This document shows, piece after piece, positions 1 to 9,857 of a DNA stretch of 64,000 bases (positions are counted from its first letter, which is position 1; each line of letters starts with the position of its first letter). Origin of the DNA: Diplonema papillatum (taxonomy: Eukaryota > Euglenozoa > Diplonemea > Diplonemida > Diplonemidae); assembly GCA_030068145.1 (NCBI GenBank), contig JAPJBO010000696.1:60204-124203 (forward strand), read 5' to 3'. Position numbers and translations under genes: made by a program. The notes beneath the pieces were generated by a model. That model saw only the letters and a list, made by a program, of their open reading frames with translations, was not told the origin of the DNA and made no database searches.

Positions 1-2
1 TT

Positions 3-3000
3 GTTTCCGCCGTCTTCCGGCACCTGACCAAGCCCGAGAATTTCTTCGAGCTGCAGCGGCTTCTGCAGCTGTTCGACGCAGTCGCCGGCGAGCGGGATCC
101 CTCGCTGCTGCACGTCGCAAGCCGCCGGGCGATCGTGATGGCCGCACTGGATGTAGTGGCCCAGTCAGCCCTTGCGGCGACCACAGCGGCCGCCGACGGC
201 GAGAACGGTCCCGACCAGACGGCCACGGATGGCTGGATGACGCAGACTATGGTGCTTTCGATCGCGGAGCAGGGTGGCGCGCTCGGAGAGCTGCGCGACG
301 CTGTCGACGCGGCGATCGCCGGCTGGTCAGACGGGGAGTGCGACATGCTGCGCCTTTTCTTCTTCCGGCAGATCACCGGCAGCGGGCTCGACACGCAAAG
401 TGCACGGACCGCCCTCATCACACCCGGCATCGCCTCCTTTGTCCCATCCTGCATCAAGCAAGGCGTCATTGCTGAGCACCTTCGGCAGTCTGACGGCAAC
501 GTAGCAGGGCTCGTCAAGCAAATGCAAGGGTTCGAAGAGGCGCAGATCCTCCTGCGTAGCGCAGTGGCAGACATGCAGAAGGCTCCGCAGTTCGTGAACT
601 ACGGGGGGATGGCCGCAAGGATCGCAGCACTGATGGAATACCTCCTCGGGCTGCAAGACGGCGAGCCGAGACCAACGCCGCAAGACATCGTCTTCCTGTG
701 CACAAGCTTTTCGCGTGCCGCGTCGACGCTGATCGTGGCTCTCGCCCGCCTGTCCCAACCCCTGGACTTTCCTCCTTCCGCCTTGGAGGTGTGGATACAC
801 AGCGTGGCTGCGATGCTAGGCGCTGCAAGTTGCCGACAAAAACAGAAAAACCAGCCGCCTGCTTCGCTTCTGTCCGCAGTCGCGTCGATCGCCGCGGCAG
901 GAGCTTCCGCAGCAGCGTCTCAGCCGCTGCCGACGGTGGCGACGTCGGTCGAATACGACAGAATTGTCGGGGACGCGACGGTCACGTACATCTACCAGTG
1001 CCCGAACGGTCACAAGTACGGGACAAACAACTGCGAGCACATTAACAGCCAGGGAACGTGTCCGCAGTGCGGCGCGTTGATCGGCGGCGCAGCGTACGGG
1101 CAATTGCACCAAGGCAACACACGCCTGGGCCCGCAGGCAGCGTTCGTCGGCAGGCGCGACCTGTTCGCAAGAACGACGGGCTGGGACCCCTTGTACCGGG
1201 GGGCCACCGTCCGCGAGATGCCGGCGGCCGCGTTCCACGGGCTGCGAATCCTCGTCGTCAGCGCCGTGCTGGCCGCGAACGTCGGCGCGCCCGCCGCCGC
1301 CGGCCGCGACGCCGTGACGCTGGCGAGCGCGCGGCAGGACTTCCTCGAAGTGCTCCGGACGGCATCCGAGGGTGTCTTCAACAACAACAAAACGACCCAA
1401 CCCGTGGCCGATTGGATGCACGCCCTCCTCCACAAGCTCGACGCGCGGGATCCAGCCTTAGTGGGCGACGTGGCTGAAGAAGGCTACCAAGCCTCGGTTG
1501 AAGCATTCGCTGTGAAAACCATCACCGAAAACCCCGTTGATCTGATCGCCGCACACACCGAAGAAGGTCCAATGGGCATCCTCGATGCGCTGCAGAGCTC
1601 GAAACGGTATCAAAAGCAGCTTGCCAGCGGAAAGCTTGCGTCGCTTCCGTTGACCGAACAGCAGCTTGGGCAGACTTTTCCCCACCTTTACAACTACCGC
1701 GCCCCGCTCGTCCTCCGATGGTTCTCGAAAGCCCTGCAGGCCGAACCCCACCGGCCGCTGGCCATCCTCGAGAAGCACGCGAAGAGCCTGACGAACGCTT
1801 CGCCCGTCAGGCTGATCACCTTCCTTCGATACATCGAACAGTTGCAGCGCGCCGTGCGGCGGCAGCGGTTCACGTCGGCCTCGGCTGCCAGGGCAACCCT
1901 GCAAACCGTCATCCGGCACAGCGACGCCGACGAGGAGCAGCTTGGCGGCCCGAAGTTCGACGAGTTCGCCGCAGCTGTCGGGTTCATGAGCATGCGCGTC
2001 GACAGCTGGAACTGCTTCAAGTCTTTCCGCACCACCTTCGCCGCCGTGCTGTCCGCCTTCAGGAAGCGCAGCCCGGGCGACATCCCGCTGTCGGTCCTGC
2101 TCCCGACGGAGAAGGACGAAGGCAAGTTCGTCCAAACGTTGTACGGCGGTTCATGCGACAACCCGCCCCATCTTGCGGCGCACGTGACCGCTCAGATCGC
2201 AGTCGTGAAGTCAATAGAAAGCGGGAGATTGCACCAAGGCATCGGGGAGACGCGCAACATGTCCTGCCTACCGTTCGCACTGGTCCGCGACGACTTGATT
2301 GCAGGCGACTTCAAAGCAGAGATATCCCGGCTGCTGTTCACAGCTCACATAACCCCTGCCGACGTCCCTCCTCCCTTGCTGGACAGTGCGGTGGACGACG
2401 TCGAGGCGCATCTAATCGCGAAGCTCGATCTCATCCGGTACCCCAGGCTGCGAGAAAGCCTGCCGACGTTTCGGTTCTCGGACATGGCCGTGGAATCGTT
2501 CTTCTCCCGGTTCGGAGAAGAGCCGTTCGAAGTCCCAGCCGCCGCGCCGTACAATCTGTTCCTCGGGCTGTCCAGCGCGCCTCGTCTGGCCCAGTGCGTG
2601 TTCGCGTTTTTGACGCACGCCATCGGCAAGCTTTCAGTGGCCGCCGACTTCAGCCTCGACACTCCCCTCGGCTCGCTCCACGCCGGCGACGAGGAGCTCA
2701 CCCACGACCAGCGGCAGGGCCGCCGGTTCATTGCGGAGAGCGCCGCGACCCTTGGCGGCTGCACAATCCGCCACCTCCCCGCCCTGTACGGCTGTATATG
2801 GGACGGCGCGGTAGTCCCGGCCGCTTCGGTGGATCCCGACACGGACACAAACGGGCGAATCGAGCAAGGCGTCGCAGCGCTTGCTGCCGACGCGGCGGCG
2901 CCGGTGGGGACCGTGATGGTCGCCTTCAGACTCCTCGGCATCTCGCACATGACCGACCAGGACAAAGCAGCGACCTTCTGGGACGATGCCATGGTGTACA

Positions 3001-3377
3001 TGCTGCCCTCGTTTTCGACGGTGTTCGACGAGAACGCCAGCGTGGTGGGGAACCCGATCGTCGATCTCCCCGCGAAGCACTACGCGGCCGTGCTTTCAGC
3101 CCTGGAACACCGTTTCAAGCATCTCGTCGTGCCCCAGCCCCCCGAAGGCGACGGCGGAGCGGACACCGTAGCCTCCGTCGCCGCTGTGTTCAAAGCCACC
3201 CGCCGCCAAGGCCACGCGAGTGGCTCGCCCTCGGAGGCACCTCCGGCGCAGGCGGATACCGAACCCATCCCGCCTTCAAACCGACGGCCCCCTCACCGCA
3301 GGGCTCGTCAGCCCGAGGCAACGTCAAGCGCACCTGCTGACTTGGTACGGTGGCACCGGAAGCCGCGACTCCTGTAG
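3..3377 (+). CDS. RNF213/mysterin-like E3 ubiquitin ligase, C-terminal part (5' end outside window)
   Basis: The frame is open from base 3 to a TAG at 3375-3377, about 1,124 codons, so the gene enters from the left edge. An RZ-type zinc finger lies at nt 990-1110: it opens YQCPNGH (Cys at nt 999, His at 1011), continues with Cys at 1032, 1059 and 1068, and ends CGALIGG. In known proteins this finger occurs in RNF213, where it takes part in ubiquitin transfer, and in ZNFX1, where it sits close to the C-terminus. Here about 750 residues follow it, which fits RNF213 better. The AAA+ core and RING of an RNF213 protein would lie upstream of the window. The last ~70 codons are rich in Pro, Ser and Arg. 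The first Met of the visible part (nt 135) is probably internal. No intron is needed in this stretch. The family call is strong; that it is an active ligase is inference. Confidence 0.85.
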   Translation, partial: VSAVFRHLTKPENFFELQRLLQLFDAVAGERDPSLLHVASRRAIVMAALDVVAQSALAATTAAADGENGPDQTATDGWMTQTMVLSIAEQGGALGELRDAVDAAIAGWSDGECDMLRLFFFRQITGSGLDTQSARTALITPGIASFVPSCIKQGVIAEHLRQSDGNVAGLVKQMQGFEEAQILLRSAVADMQKAPQFVNYGGMAARIAALMEYLLGLQDGEPRPTPQDIVFLCTSFSRAASTLIVALARLSQPLDFPPSALEVWIHSVAAMLGAASCRQKQKNQPPASLLSAVASIAAAGASAAASQPLPTVATSVEYDRIVGDATVTYIYQCPNGHKYGTNNCEHINSQGTCPQCGALIGGAAYGQLHQGNTRLGPQAAFVGRRDLFARTTGWDPLYRGATVREMPAAAFHGLRILVVSAVLAANVGAPAAAGRDAVTLASARQDFLEVLRTASEGVFNNNKTTQPVADWMHALLHKLDARDPALVGDVAEEGYQASVEAFAVKTITENPVDLIAAHTEEGPMGILDALQSSKRYQKQLASGKLASLPLTEQQLGQTFPHLYNYRAPLVLRWFSKALQAEPHRPLAILEKHAKSLTNASPVRLITFLRYIEQLQRAVRRQRFTSASAARATLQTVIRHSDADEEQLGGPKFDEFAAAVGFMSMRVDSWNCFKSFRTTFAAVLSAFRKRSPGDIPLSVLLPTEKDEGKFVQTLYGGSCDNPPHLAAHVTAQIAVVKSIESGRLHQGIGETRNMSCLPFALVRDDLIAGDFKAEISRLLFTAHITPADVPPPLLDSAVDDVEAHLIAKLDLIRYPRLRESLPTFRFSDMAVESFFSRFGEEPFEVPAAAPYNLFLGLSSAPRLAQCVFAFLTHAIGKLSVAADFSLDTPLGSLHAGDEELTHDQRQGRRFIAESAATLGGCTIRHLPALYGCIWDGAVVPAASVDPDTDTNGRIEQGVAALAADAAAPVGTVMVAFRLLGISHMTDQDKAATFWDDAMVYMLPSFSTVFDENASVVGNPIVDLPAKHYAAVLSALEHRFKHLVVPQPPEGDGGADTVASVAAVFKATRRQGHASGSPSEAPPAQADTEPIPPSNRRPPHRRARQPEATSSAPADLVRWHRKPRLL

Positions 3378-3430
3378 CCGGCATGCTGGTGAAAAGCCAC
3401 CCCCCTCGCAGCTGGCTCGCAACAACACCG

Positions 3431-3960
3431 TTTCAACAGAAAAAGGGGGACCGATCTCCGGGCGTCACTTCAGCGCCCAGGGGTCGTCGTGGTTCAGCGG
3501 GGGTTCTCTCGAATCTCGCACGGCAAAACGCGCAAGATCGACCTAGCGTAAAAGGCATGGCATTCCTGTTTCAACAGAAATAAGAAGGGGACCGATCTCC
3601 GGGCGTCACTTCAGCGCCCAGGGGTCGTCGTGGTTCAGCGGGGGTTCTCTCGAATCTCGCACGGCAAAACGCGCACGATCGACCTAGCGTAAAAGGCATG
3701 GCATTCCTGTTTCAACAGAAAGAAGAAGGTGACCGATCTCAAAAAGGGTGTCACGTCAGCGCCCTAGGGTCGTCGTGGTTCAGCGGGGGTTCTCTCGAAT
3801 CTCGCACGGCAAAACGCGCAAGATCGACCTAGCGTAAAAGGCATGGCATTCCTGTTTCAACAGAAGAAGGTGACCGATCTCAAAAAGGGTGTCACGTCAG
3901 CGCCCAAGGGTCGTCGTGGTTCAGCGGGGTTTCTCGCGAATCTCGCACGGCAATAATCGC
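3431..3960. repeat. Tandem repeat, four units of ~138-150 bp
   Basis: Each unit begins TTTCAACAGAA (3431, 3569, 3710, 3855) and carries GACCGATCTC, a GGGTCGTCGTGGTTCAGCG block and GATCGACC(T/C)AGC. The first two units are nearly identical; the third and fourth carry an AAAAAGGGTG variant, and the last is the most diverged. The array starts about 50 bp after the stop codon of the RNF213-like gene, so it may be partly in its 3' UTR. Confidence 0.9.
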
Positions 3961-4063
3961 GAAATCGACCCAGCATAATTCTCATGGGCTGCTTATTTGT
4001 GCACCTGGAAACATGCTGTTGCGGAAGAATGTGAGGAGAATCAATCAATCAACTCCCAAACAT

Positions 4064-4095
4064 CCCCCCCTCCCCCCCCCCCCCCCCCCCCCCCC
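4064..4095. repeat. Poly(C) tract
   Basis: Thirty-two bases are all C except one T at 4071. The exact length is likely uncertain in any assembly. Confidence 0.95.
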
Positions 4096-4684
4096 TTGAA
4101 CGCAACGGAAGCACAACGAGCACCTAACCGAGATGTTTTCTTAGAGCCACAAACTCCCAGGTCCCTCATATGGACGAGACTTGTCAGCTTTGTCAGTTAT
4201 GTACGAGAGTTGCACGACGACCCTGTGCAGGGCATTAGCTTCCTGTTCCAAATTACATCAGCTGACCACCACGAACGAACAAGAATCGCCAGTATGTTGG
4301 TCGCGCATGTTCAACGCGACAAACAGTGCGAACTCTTTCACCACCTGAATGTACCGTACCGTTCGCCGGGGGGGCATTGGAAGATTCGAATCGATCGGGT
4401 CCCTGGAGTGCCTAAGCTTCTCGGTCTCAGAGTGGGCTCATGGCCATTGAGTCGTTTTGAGACAGAATTTGGAAACTGAGGCAAATGAAGCTAATCGCCT
4501 GACCCTGTGGGATACAAGGGGGCACCTTTTGTTGCCCACTGAGCAATTTGTTTAGGTCCAAAATTCCCGCCCATCCTAGTCCTCCAAGATCGGGCAAAAG
4601 CTCTCACACAACAAACAACCCGTTGTCCCATTTTCCCGGCCCCATCCCGCCTTTTCCCGACCCCCATTCATTGCAATGGTGACA
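4096..4684. other. Stretch with no recognised gene
   Basis: An open frame runs through to 4479, but its 5' part crosses the poly(C) tract and I recognise no domain or repeat in it. Its composition is not clearly coding. From 4480 to 4684 I see nothing definable. Confidence 0.4.
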
Positions 4685-4775
4685 CTGCAGAGCCACTTGA
4701 CCCGTAGGCCCGTGGCTCTGCAGTACCGCCGAACACGTGAAGCTTGGCTCCCGTGCAGGGAAGGCAGGTACCTAT
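4685..4775 (-). repeat. Family A (SINE-like) repeat, head fragment
   Basis: It matches the head part of the family A element at 8799-9082 over the block from GCCACTTGACCCGTAGGCCC to CGTGAAGCTTG. Only about 90 bp remain. It lies just outside the hAT-like element that starts at 4793. Confidence 0.75.
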
Positions 4776-4792
4776 CGTCGGGGGGAAATTCC

Positions 4793-5025
4793 CAGGGGAT
4801 TGGCTTCTATATCCACATTTGGACTGTCAAAAGCCGGCGGAGAAGAAGAAGAAAAAAAGGCCCCCGGCAGAGGTGGCCAAAGTGCAATCCGAGGCATTCG
4901 GGGCCCAGCATTGTCGTGAAGATACGTCGCGTCGCGCTGTGTTGAGCCCATTCCTGCGTGAGGACGCAAAAAGCCGTTAGCGGTCCAAATTTGGAAAATG
5001 TGCCGGAGACCAAGCTAATGCCCGG
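4793..5025. mobile_element. hAT-like miniature inverted-repeat element, copy 1
   Basis: The left end reads CAGGGGATTGGCTT; the right end, reverse complemented, reads CCGGGCATTAGCTTGG. Both correspond to the ends of the element at 8733-9647, including the subterminal parts TTTGGAC and TTTGGACCG. The flanking 8-mers GAAATTCC and GAAATAAT share five bases, as expected for an old 8-bp target duplication. The interior is 233 bp minus the ends, has a (GAA)n stretch and codes for nothing. Confidence 0.55.
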
Positions 5026-5079
5026 GAAATAATAAAAGAAAAAAAGCTATCCCAAACAACTTCCGCCGGTAGAGGAAAC

Positions 5080-5740
5080 CTGCCTAAAGAAAACAACTGC
5101 CTTCGGGTAGGCTAGTCTGACACTTGCTGTCGTCGGGGGAAAATAAATTTCGAAGGGGACACCGCAGTCTCCTTCCTCCGCCAGCCGTTTTCGGCGAATC
5201 GGATTTCTCAGCAGTCGCACGCCGCGCGTTCTTACCCGTTTTCACATTTCTTCTTTGTTCTCTCTGTGTGCATACCGTTGGGTTCTGGTCATTTGGTCTT
5301 TCTGTTTCGTGAGCCCCGAGACCTTCATTTTTCTGGGCTTGGCGAGTGTGGTCGCGGTGTCGACGATCGCACGTGTCGCTCAAATAGCCAAAGTGTAGTG
5401 TGAAACCGAGCAAGTGACATCCAATTAGTAAATCCAGTTCTGCAACCTTTCCACTGTACGATTAAGAAGGTCTGCGCCTAGAATTCATACGGAACACTTC
5501 CGTTGTTGACCCTGGAAAGCTCAAAAAGCTAGGCCAAACAGCATCCGCCAGTGGAAAAGACCTGCCAAGAGGCATCAACAGCCTTCGGCTAATCTGACAT
5601 TTGCTATCGTCGGGGTGGGGGAAAAAGAAAAGTCGGGGGGAACACAATAGTCTCTCCTTTCCCCCCAGCCGTTTCCGGTGAATCGGTTTTCTCAGCAGTC
5701 GCGCGCCGCGCGTTCTTGCCTTTCTTCTTTCTACTTACTT
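5080..5740. repeat. Direct duplication, two ~190-bp copies
   Basis: Copy one (5080-5265) and copy two (5538-5735) share the blocks ACCTGCC, CTGTCGTCGGGG/CTATCGTCGGGG, CAGCCGTTT(T/C)CGG and CTCAGCAGTCGC(A/G)CGCCGCGCG. The stretch between them (about 5330-5400) resembles the GAGTGTGGTCG(C/T)GGTGTCG part of repeat family B. Confidence 0.7.
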
Positions 5741-5752
5741 TAATCATAGGTG

Positions 5753-5845
5753 TCACGGCAAGTTTTGGCAGCCGCTGCTTAACAAGTGCATGTCGATCCA
5801 TGTGGTTCATGTACTCAAAAGAACTCAATGCTTAACAAAATTTTC
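5753..5845 (+). repeat. Family E repeat, copy 1
   Basis: It has GGCAGCCGCTGCTTAACAA followed by CCATGTGGTTCATGTACT and AAAAGAACTCAATGC. The second part recurs at 26095-26135 and the first at 33058-33080. Confidence 0.7.
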
Positions 5846-5849
5846 AGAA

Positions 5850-6860
5850 TCATAAGAGGGTCTGCGACCACTAAAATCCATCCCGGAACACCTGAACCCC
5901 GCACAAGGCTCCGTGTGGTGAGTACCTTGCAGCGGACAGTCTGTCCCTGCACACTCGCAGCATCAATACGATTTGTCTTTTCAGCCATGCCTCTAGTCAA
6001 CACAACTTACATTCTCAATATCCCTCCCGACCCCATCTCCAACCAGAAAGAAGACCTATCATGGCTGCCCGCTCTAACAGGCGGGCTATGAAACGAGAAG
6101 CGTTCTTCAGCCCCCCGACGAAGTGCTTCGGTCTTTCATACGCGGCAACCGCGACACAAGGCTAACTGGACCCGTACAGTGAAGTAGATAGTCCACCCCC
6201 CCCATATCTCCTGCACTTGTACACGGCATCCGTACGATTCGATTCTTTAGCCGTGCTTCTAGCCGTCAAGTTACAACTGCAGCTCCTCCCCCGACCCCAT
6301 CTCCAAGCAGAAAGAAGATTCAGCATGTGTCAGCCTCGCTCGAACAGGTGGATTGTGCTCCTCGTGTGAAACGAGAAGCGTTCTTCAGCCCCCCGACGAA
6401 GTGCTTCGGTCTTTCATACGCGGCAACCGCGACACAAGGCTAACTGGACCCGTACAGTGAAGTAGATAGTCCACCCCCCCCCATATCTCCTGCACTTGTA
6501 CACGGCATCCGTACGATTCGTTTCTTTAGCCGTGCTTCTAGCCGTCAAGTTACAACTGCAGCTCCTCCCCCGACCCCATCTCCAAGCAGAAAGAAGATTC
6601 AGCATGTGTCAGCCTCGCTCGAACAGGTGGATTGTGCTCCTCGTGTGAAACGAGAAGCGTTCTCTAGTCACCCGGCGAGGCGCTTTCGTGCACGCAAACG
6701 AATCTCAGACCTCAAAACCGTGCCAGCTGGCTGACTGGCTCGTGGTCCTCCGTGGTGCGCAACGTTGAAGTTATCAGTCCACCGATCATTTCGTGTGCAC
6801 CACTCGTACACGGTGTCCGTGCAATCCAACAGGATGTTGTACCACCTGAGACTGATTCCC
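5850..6860. repeat. Tandem repeat, ~281-bp unit, two near-identical and two diverged copies
   Basis: The units at about 6092-6372 and 6373-6653 are almost identical. Both contain AGCCCCCCGACGAAGTGCTT, GTGAAGTAGATAGTCCACCC and CCCGACCCCATCTCCAAGCA, and end CGTGTGAAACGAGAAGCGTT. A diverged unit precedes them (5850-6091, keeping CCCGACCCCATCTCCAACCA) and another follows (6654-6860, keeping GTACACGGTGTCCGTGCAAT). No open frame is kept from unit to unit. Confidence 0.85.
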
Positions 6861-6899
6861 GTTGGGCAAACAGTCTCATTGGACTTTTCGCCAGGGAAA

Positions 6900-7000
6900 T
6901 GCACATGTTTGGCCACTTTTGCCGATGGTTCCAGTTTTAGGCCATTTTTGGCCATTCTTGCCGATTTTACCAGATTTTGGTCAACTTTGCCGTTTTTTTT
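6900..7000. repeat. Short minisatellite related to the arms of the 54-kb foldback element
   Basis: It is built from variants of GGCCATTTTTGGCC, TTGCCGATTTT and CCAGATTTTGG, the same words that fill the arms at 54240-54545 and 55040-55235. No inverted partner was seen nearby. Confidence 0.6.
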
Positions 7001-8550
7001 CTCCCCAGATTTCCCTCCTCCTCTCCAGACCATCCCTCTACAGTGGAGTCAACCGGACACTTCACCACAAATGGCTCCTCTACACGTCTCATTCCTTCGC
7101 ATTAGCCCCATGATTTTCTGACGACCGTTGCCAGTAGGCCAAACCTGCCTTCTTTTTTCGGCCCTTCTAACACTCTCACGACGGTGCGAAATAAATTGAG
7201 AACAGCGGAGATGGCTGCGCAGTGCTCACGGCGGGGTTCAGCGTGCCCAGAACCATTGTCTTTGTCCAAAGCGTGTCTTCGGGATACGTAGCAATGCTGC
7301 CGGGTTGAAACACGAGGGTGTAGGTTTGTTCAAAGCCAAAGAGGCGGATACGGGGAAAGCCGAGCTTACACTGTGGACGACACGAAGATACGTTGCATCA
7401 ATCCCGGCTCAAGAGAAAGAGTGAAGACGCGGAGGCAGAAGCGAAGCACGTTGCACTAAATGTCGACAGTGAGGCGCTGTCGTGAAGACGAAGACCCTGC
7501 ACATGATTCAGCGCACCACGCAGGTTGTGGACACCGAAGTCTCGAGGGCAGCAACGTGGCCGGTCCGAGGAAAGGCTTTCTGGGCACAGCCTCCAACCGA
7601 AAAGGGGCAAAAACAGCGACAGAGAAAGTGCAAAAAAAGCATAAATACATAGGCGGCCTTCGTCCTGACCAGCAGCCCCAGCGGTCCCAACCCCGTTTAC
7701 TGCTCAAATCGGTAAGAAACGTCCACCAAAGAGCCAGGACCCTAGCTGGACCTTAGAAGGACCCCCAAGCTGAACCCCAAACCGCAAGGAAAAAAGGGGT
7801 CATCGCAAAAACCTAGGTCCCCTCAGGCACCAAAGCCTCCCAAGGTTTCATACCGCACTTTGGGAGCTGTGCTCTCCCTTTTCCAATTTTGTATTCCTTT
7901 TCTATAAAGCGGGGAGGCCGAATAAGAACAGTTATTTGACACACGTCTGGTTGTCTAAAACCACTACCACTATTTGATCCTGCTGCGGCTACCCGGAACC
8001 TTTTTAAGTATTCTGAATTCCAACCAATCGAAGACTAATCGCTATAGCATCGTGTCCCTACCGATTGTCTTCAGGGGCCTCGGAATCCCTGACCAGATTC
8101 GAGTTCACGAGCGAGGGTGGAAAGCCCTCATTCAGTTGAAAGAACACGAGACGCGTGGCTTCCAATCGTCTTTTTTTTTTTTTTTGTAAAACAATTAAAG
8201 TATGGATAAATATGTAGCTCGCTGAGGGGGTGATCTCAGGGCCGCTCACGCGATGAAGCCGTTGGGCACTGGAACTTTTAAGTACACGGACCACACGGAT
8301 CAGCATGCACCTGATGCACGTGATGAAGCCGTTGGGCAGCGGCCGCCGGCTTATCTCGTGAGACCTTGAAAGAGTAGTGCTCGGATCGTGCCCTTAGAGG
8401 TTCGGTGTTTTAGTATCGCATTAGTATTAGTACTAACACAGGTGTTATCATTCTACCACCCCCTTTACAACATCTTCTTCGAAGAAGACTTGATGCCAGC
8501 ATCAATCATGTGTGAGAGAGATCATGCAGGGTTCTGCCTCCTCCCCCGCG
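7001..8550. other. Intergenic stretch, no recognised gene
   Basis: No convincing exon or RNA gene was seen. It holds a T run at about 8170-8185, the word GATGAAGCCGTTGGGCA twice (8253, 8322), and at 8218-8258 a short block whose reverse complement recurs at 60165-60205. Confidence 0.4.
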
Positions 8551-8732
8551 GTTTCGTGATGTAGAACGTGGGGGCCCTTGGTCACATTCATTACGAGTGT
8601 GGTCGTGGTGTCGGTCGCAAAAGTCGCTTTGCTAGCCAAAGAGAGAGATAGAGGAAAAGAGCGCCAGAGAGAAAAGAAAAGATAACGTTATCTTCCGGAA
8701 AAGAAGGGTTACACGAACCCCCCGAAAATAAT

Positions 8733-9647
8733 CAGGGGATTAGTTTCCGTTGCAGATTTAGACCGTCGGTCTAAATCTGCAAACCGGACTTGGCCGGGAA
8801 GAAGAAGAAGAAGAAAAAGAAAAAGGCCGCTCCTGGTCCAGGAACGTGACGGTCAACCACACAGTTTGCAAAGCTTGAGTCGGAGGCAGCACAAGTGCTA
8901 CAACCCCGTCCCTCTGCCTGCCGTCTCGACTTGTGACGAGCGCGAGCGCCAAGCCCCAAGGTGCGCCACGCCTTGATGCTTTAGTTTGGGAAATCGGTAG
9001 CCACTTGACCCGTAGGCCCGTGGCTCTGCAGTACCGCCGAACACGTGAAGCTTGCTCCCGTGTAGCAGGCTTTCCCTGGCACCTTGGCCGGGGGGGAAAA
9101 AAAAAAAGTTCAAAAAACGGTGTTCGAAGTAAATATAGGCGGGGGGTGGTGTTTGTAGCAGTGCTGAAGGTGCTGGAAGGCTGCTGAGCCTCCGCCGCTG
9201 AGACCCAGCCGCTGCCTATTCAGCTTCGGGTCGGCAGGTTGCAGCTACCACTGTGCTTCATTACCGGGCCAAGGTCCTGTTTGACAGTTGAGTAACCCAC
9301 ACGAGCTAAGAGTGGCCCACACATGATAAAGGGGGGGTGGAATTACTTTTATCGCGTCCCAATAATATTATGGCACCCAACCCCCACAGGGAACCCAGAA
9401 GCATTCGGAAACCCCCGAAAAGCTTGATCCAGACTGCAAAATGTGTCGCCAAACTGACGGGGTGACCATAATTGACCCATAAAGGACCCAAGAAGACCCT
9501 CTTTTGCCGAACGAAGTTGTGGAGATGTGTCGGTTCCGCCCCAAGATGCCGTACATCGGCGAAAACGGCACCGAAACACCGCCCAAAACCACCCCATAGT
9601 AACGGTCTAAATCTGCAAACCCCGGAAGCCTTCAAACTAATACCCTG
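8733..9647. mobile_element. hAT-like non-autonomous DNA transposon, copy 2
   Basis: The left end is CAGGGGATTAGTTT and the right end, reverse complemented, is CAGGGTATTAGTTT. A subterminal block GCAGATTTAGACCG occurs in inverted form near both ends and is also part of a perfect short palindrome at 8753-8781. The element is flanked by the 8-bp direct repeat AAAATAAT (8725-8732 and 9648-9655). CAGGG-type ends with 8-bp duplications are typical of the hAT superfamily. At 915 bp it has no transposase frame and must be mobilised in trans. About a third of it is a later SINE-like insertion. Confidence 0.8.
8799..9082 (-). mobile_element. SINE-like element of family A, full length
   Basis: A 284-bp sequence is flanked by the 10-bp direct repeat CTTGGCCGGG (8789-8798 and 9083-9092), a target-site duplication. 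It is the reverse complement of the copy at 51025-51322 over its whole length. One end carries a (GAA)n tract, which is T/C-rich in the orientation of the 51-kb copy. It has no coding capacity. No clear Pol III A and B boxes were found by eye, so the source RNA is unknown and the strand is relative to the 51-kb copy. Confidence 0.8.
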
Positions 9648-9655
9648 AAAATAAT

Positions 9656-9696
<41 letters not shown>

Positions 9697-9857
9697 ACAA
9701 ACCGACGGAGACCCCCCCAAAAACGTTTTTCAACCTTTCCAATTCCCTTCACGCTAGACCATTTTACAACGACTCCCCCCCGCGTTTTTGGGGAGGGTTA
9801 TCTTCGACTGCTCTGCAACTGCGTTCTCAGCGAGGTGGGTGGGGCGGGGCGGTCGGT

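Larger units (their letters stand above)
8551..9785. repeat. Family B repeat, copy 1, split by an inserted element
   Basis: The halves 8551-8732 and 9656-9785 match the uninterrupted copy at 26684-26985. Shared words include GTGGTCGTGGTGTCGGTCGC, GATAACGTTATCTTCCGG, CACAAACCGACGG and TTTCAACCTTTCCAA. The gap between the halves is exactly the hAT-like element at 8733-9647 plus its target duplication, so the copy at 26.7 kb serves as an empty site. Confidence 0.85.

Noticed and set aside
1718-3340. 540-codon frame overlapping the RNF213-like gene
   Set aside because: Arg/Pro-rich frame-shift shadow; the other frame has the RZ finger and normal composition.
3997-4479. 160-codon frame after the first tandem repeat
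   Set aside because: It crosses a poly(C) tract, lacks a recognisable domain and has no clear coding bias.
9664-9695. Poly(A) tail of a retrocopy
   Set aside because: The A run lies inside family B, where the other copy has a shorter A-rich stretch, so it is a local expansion.
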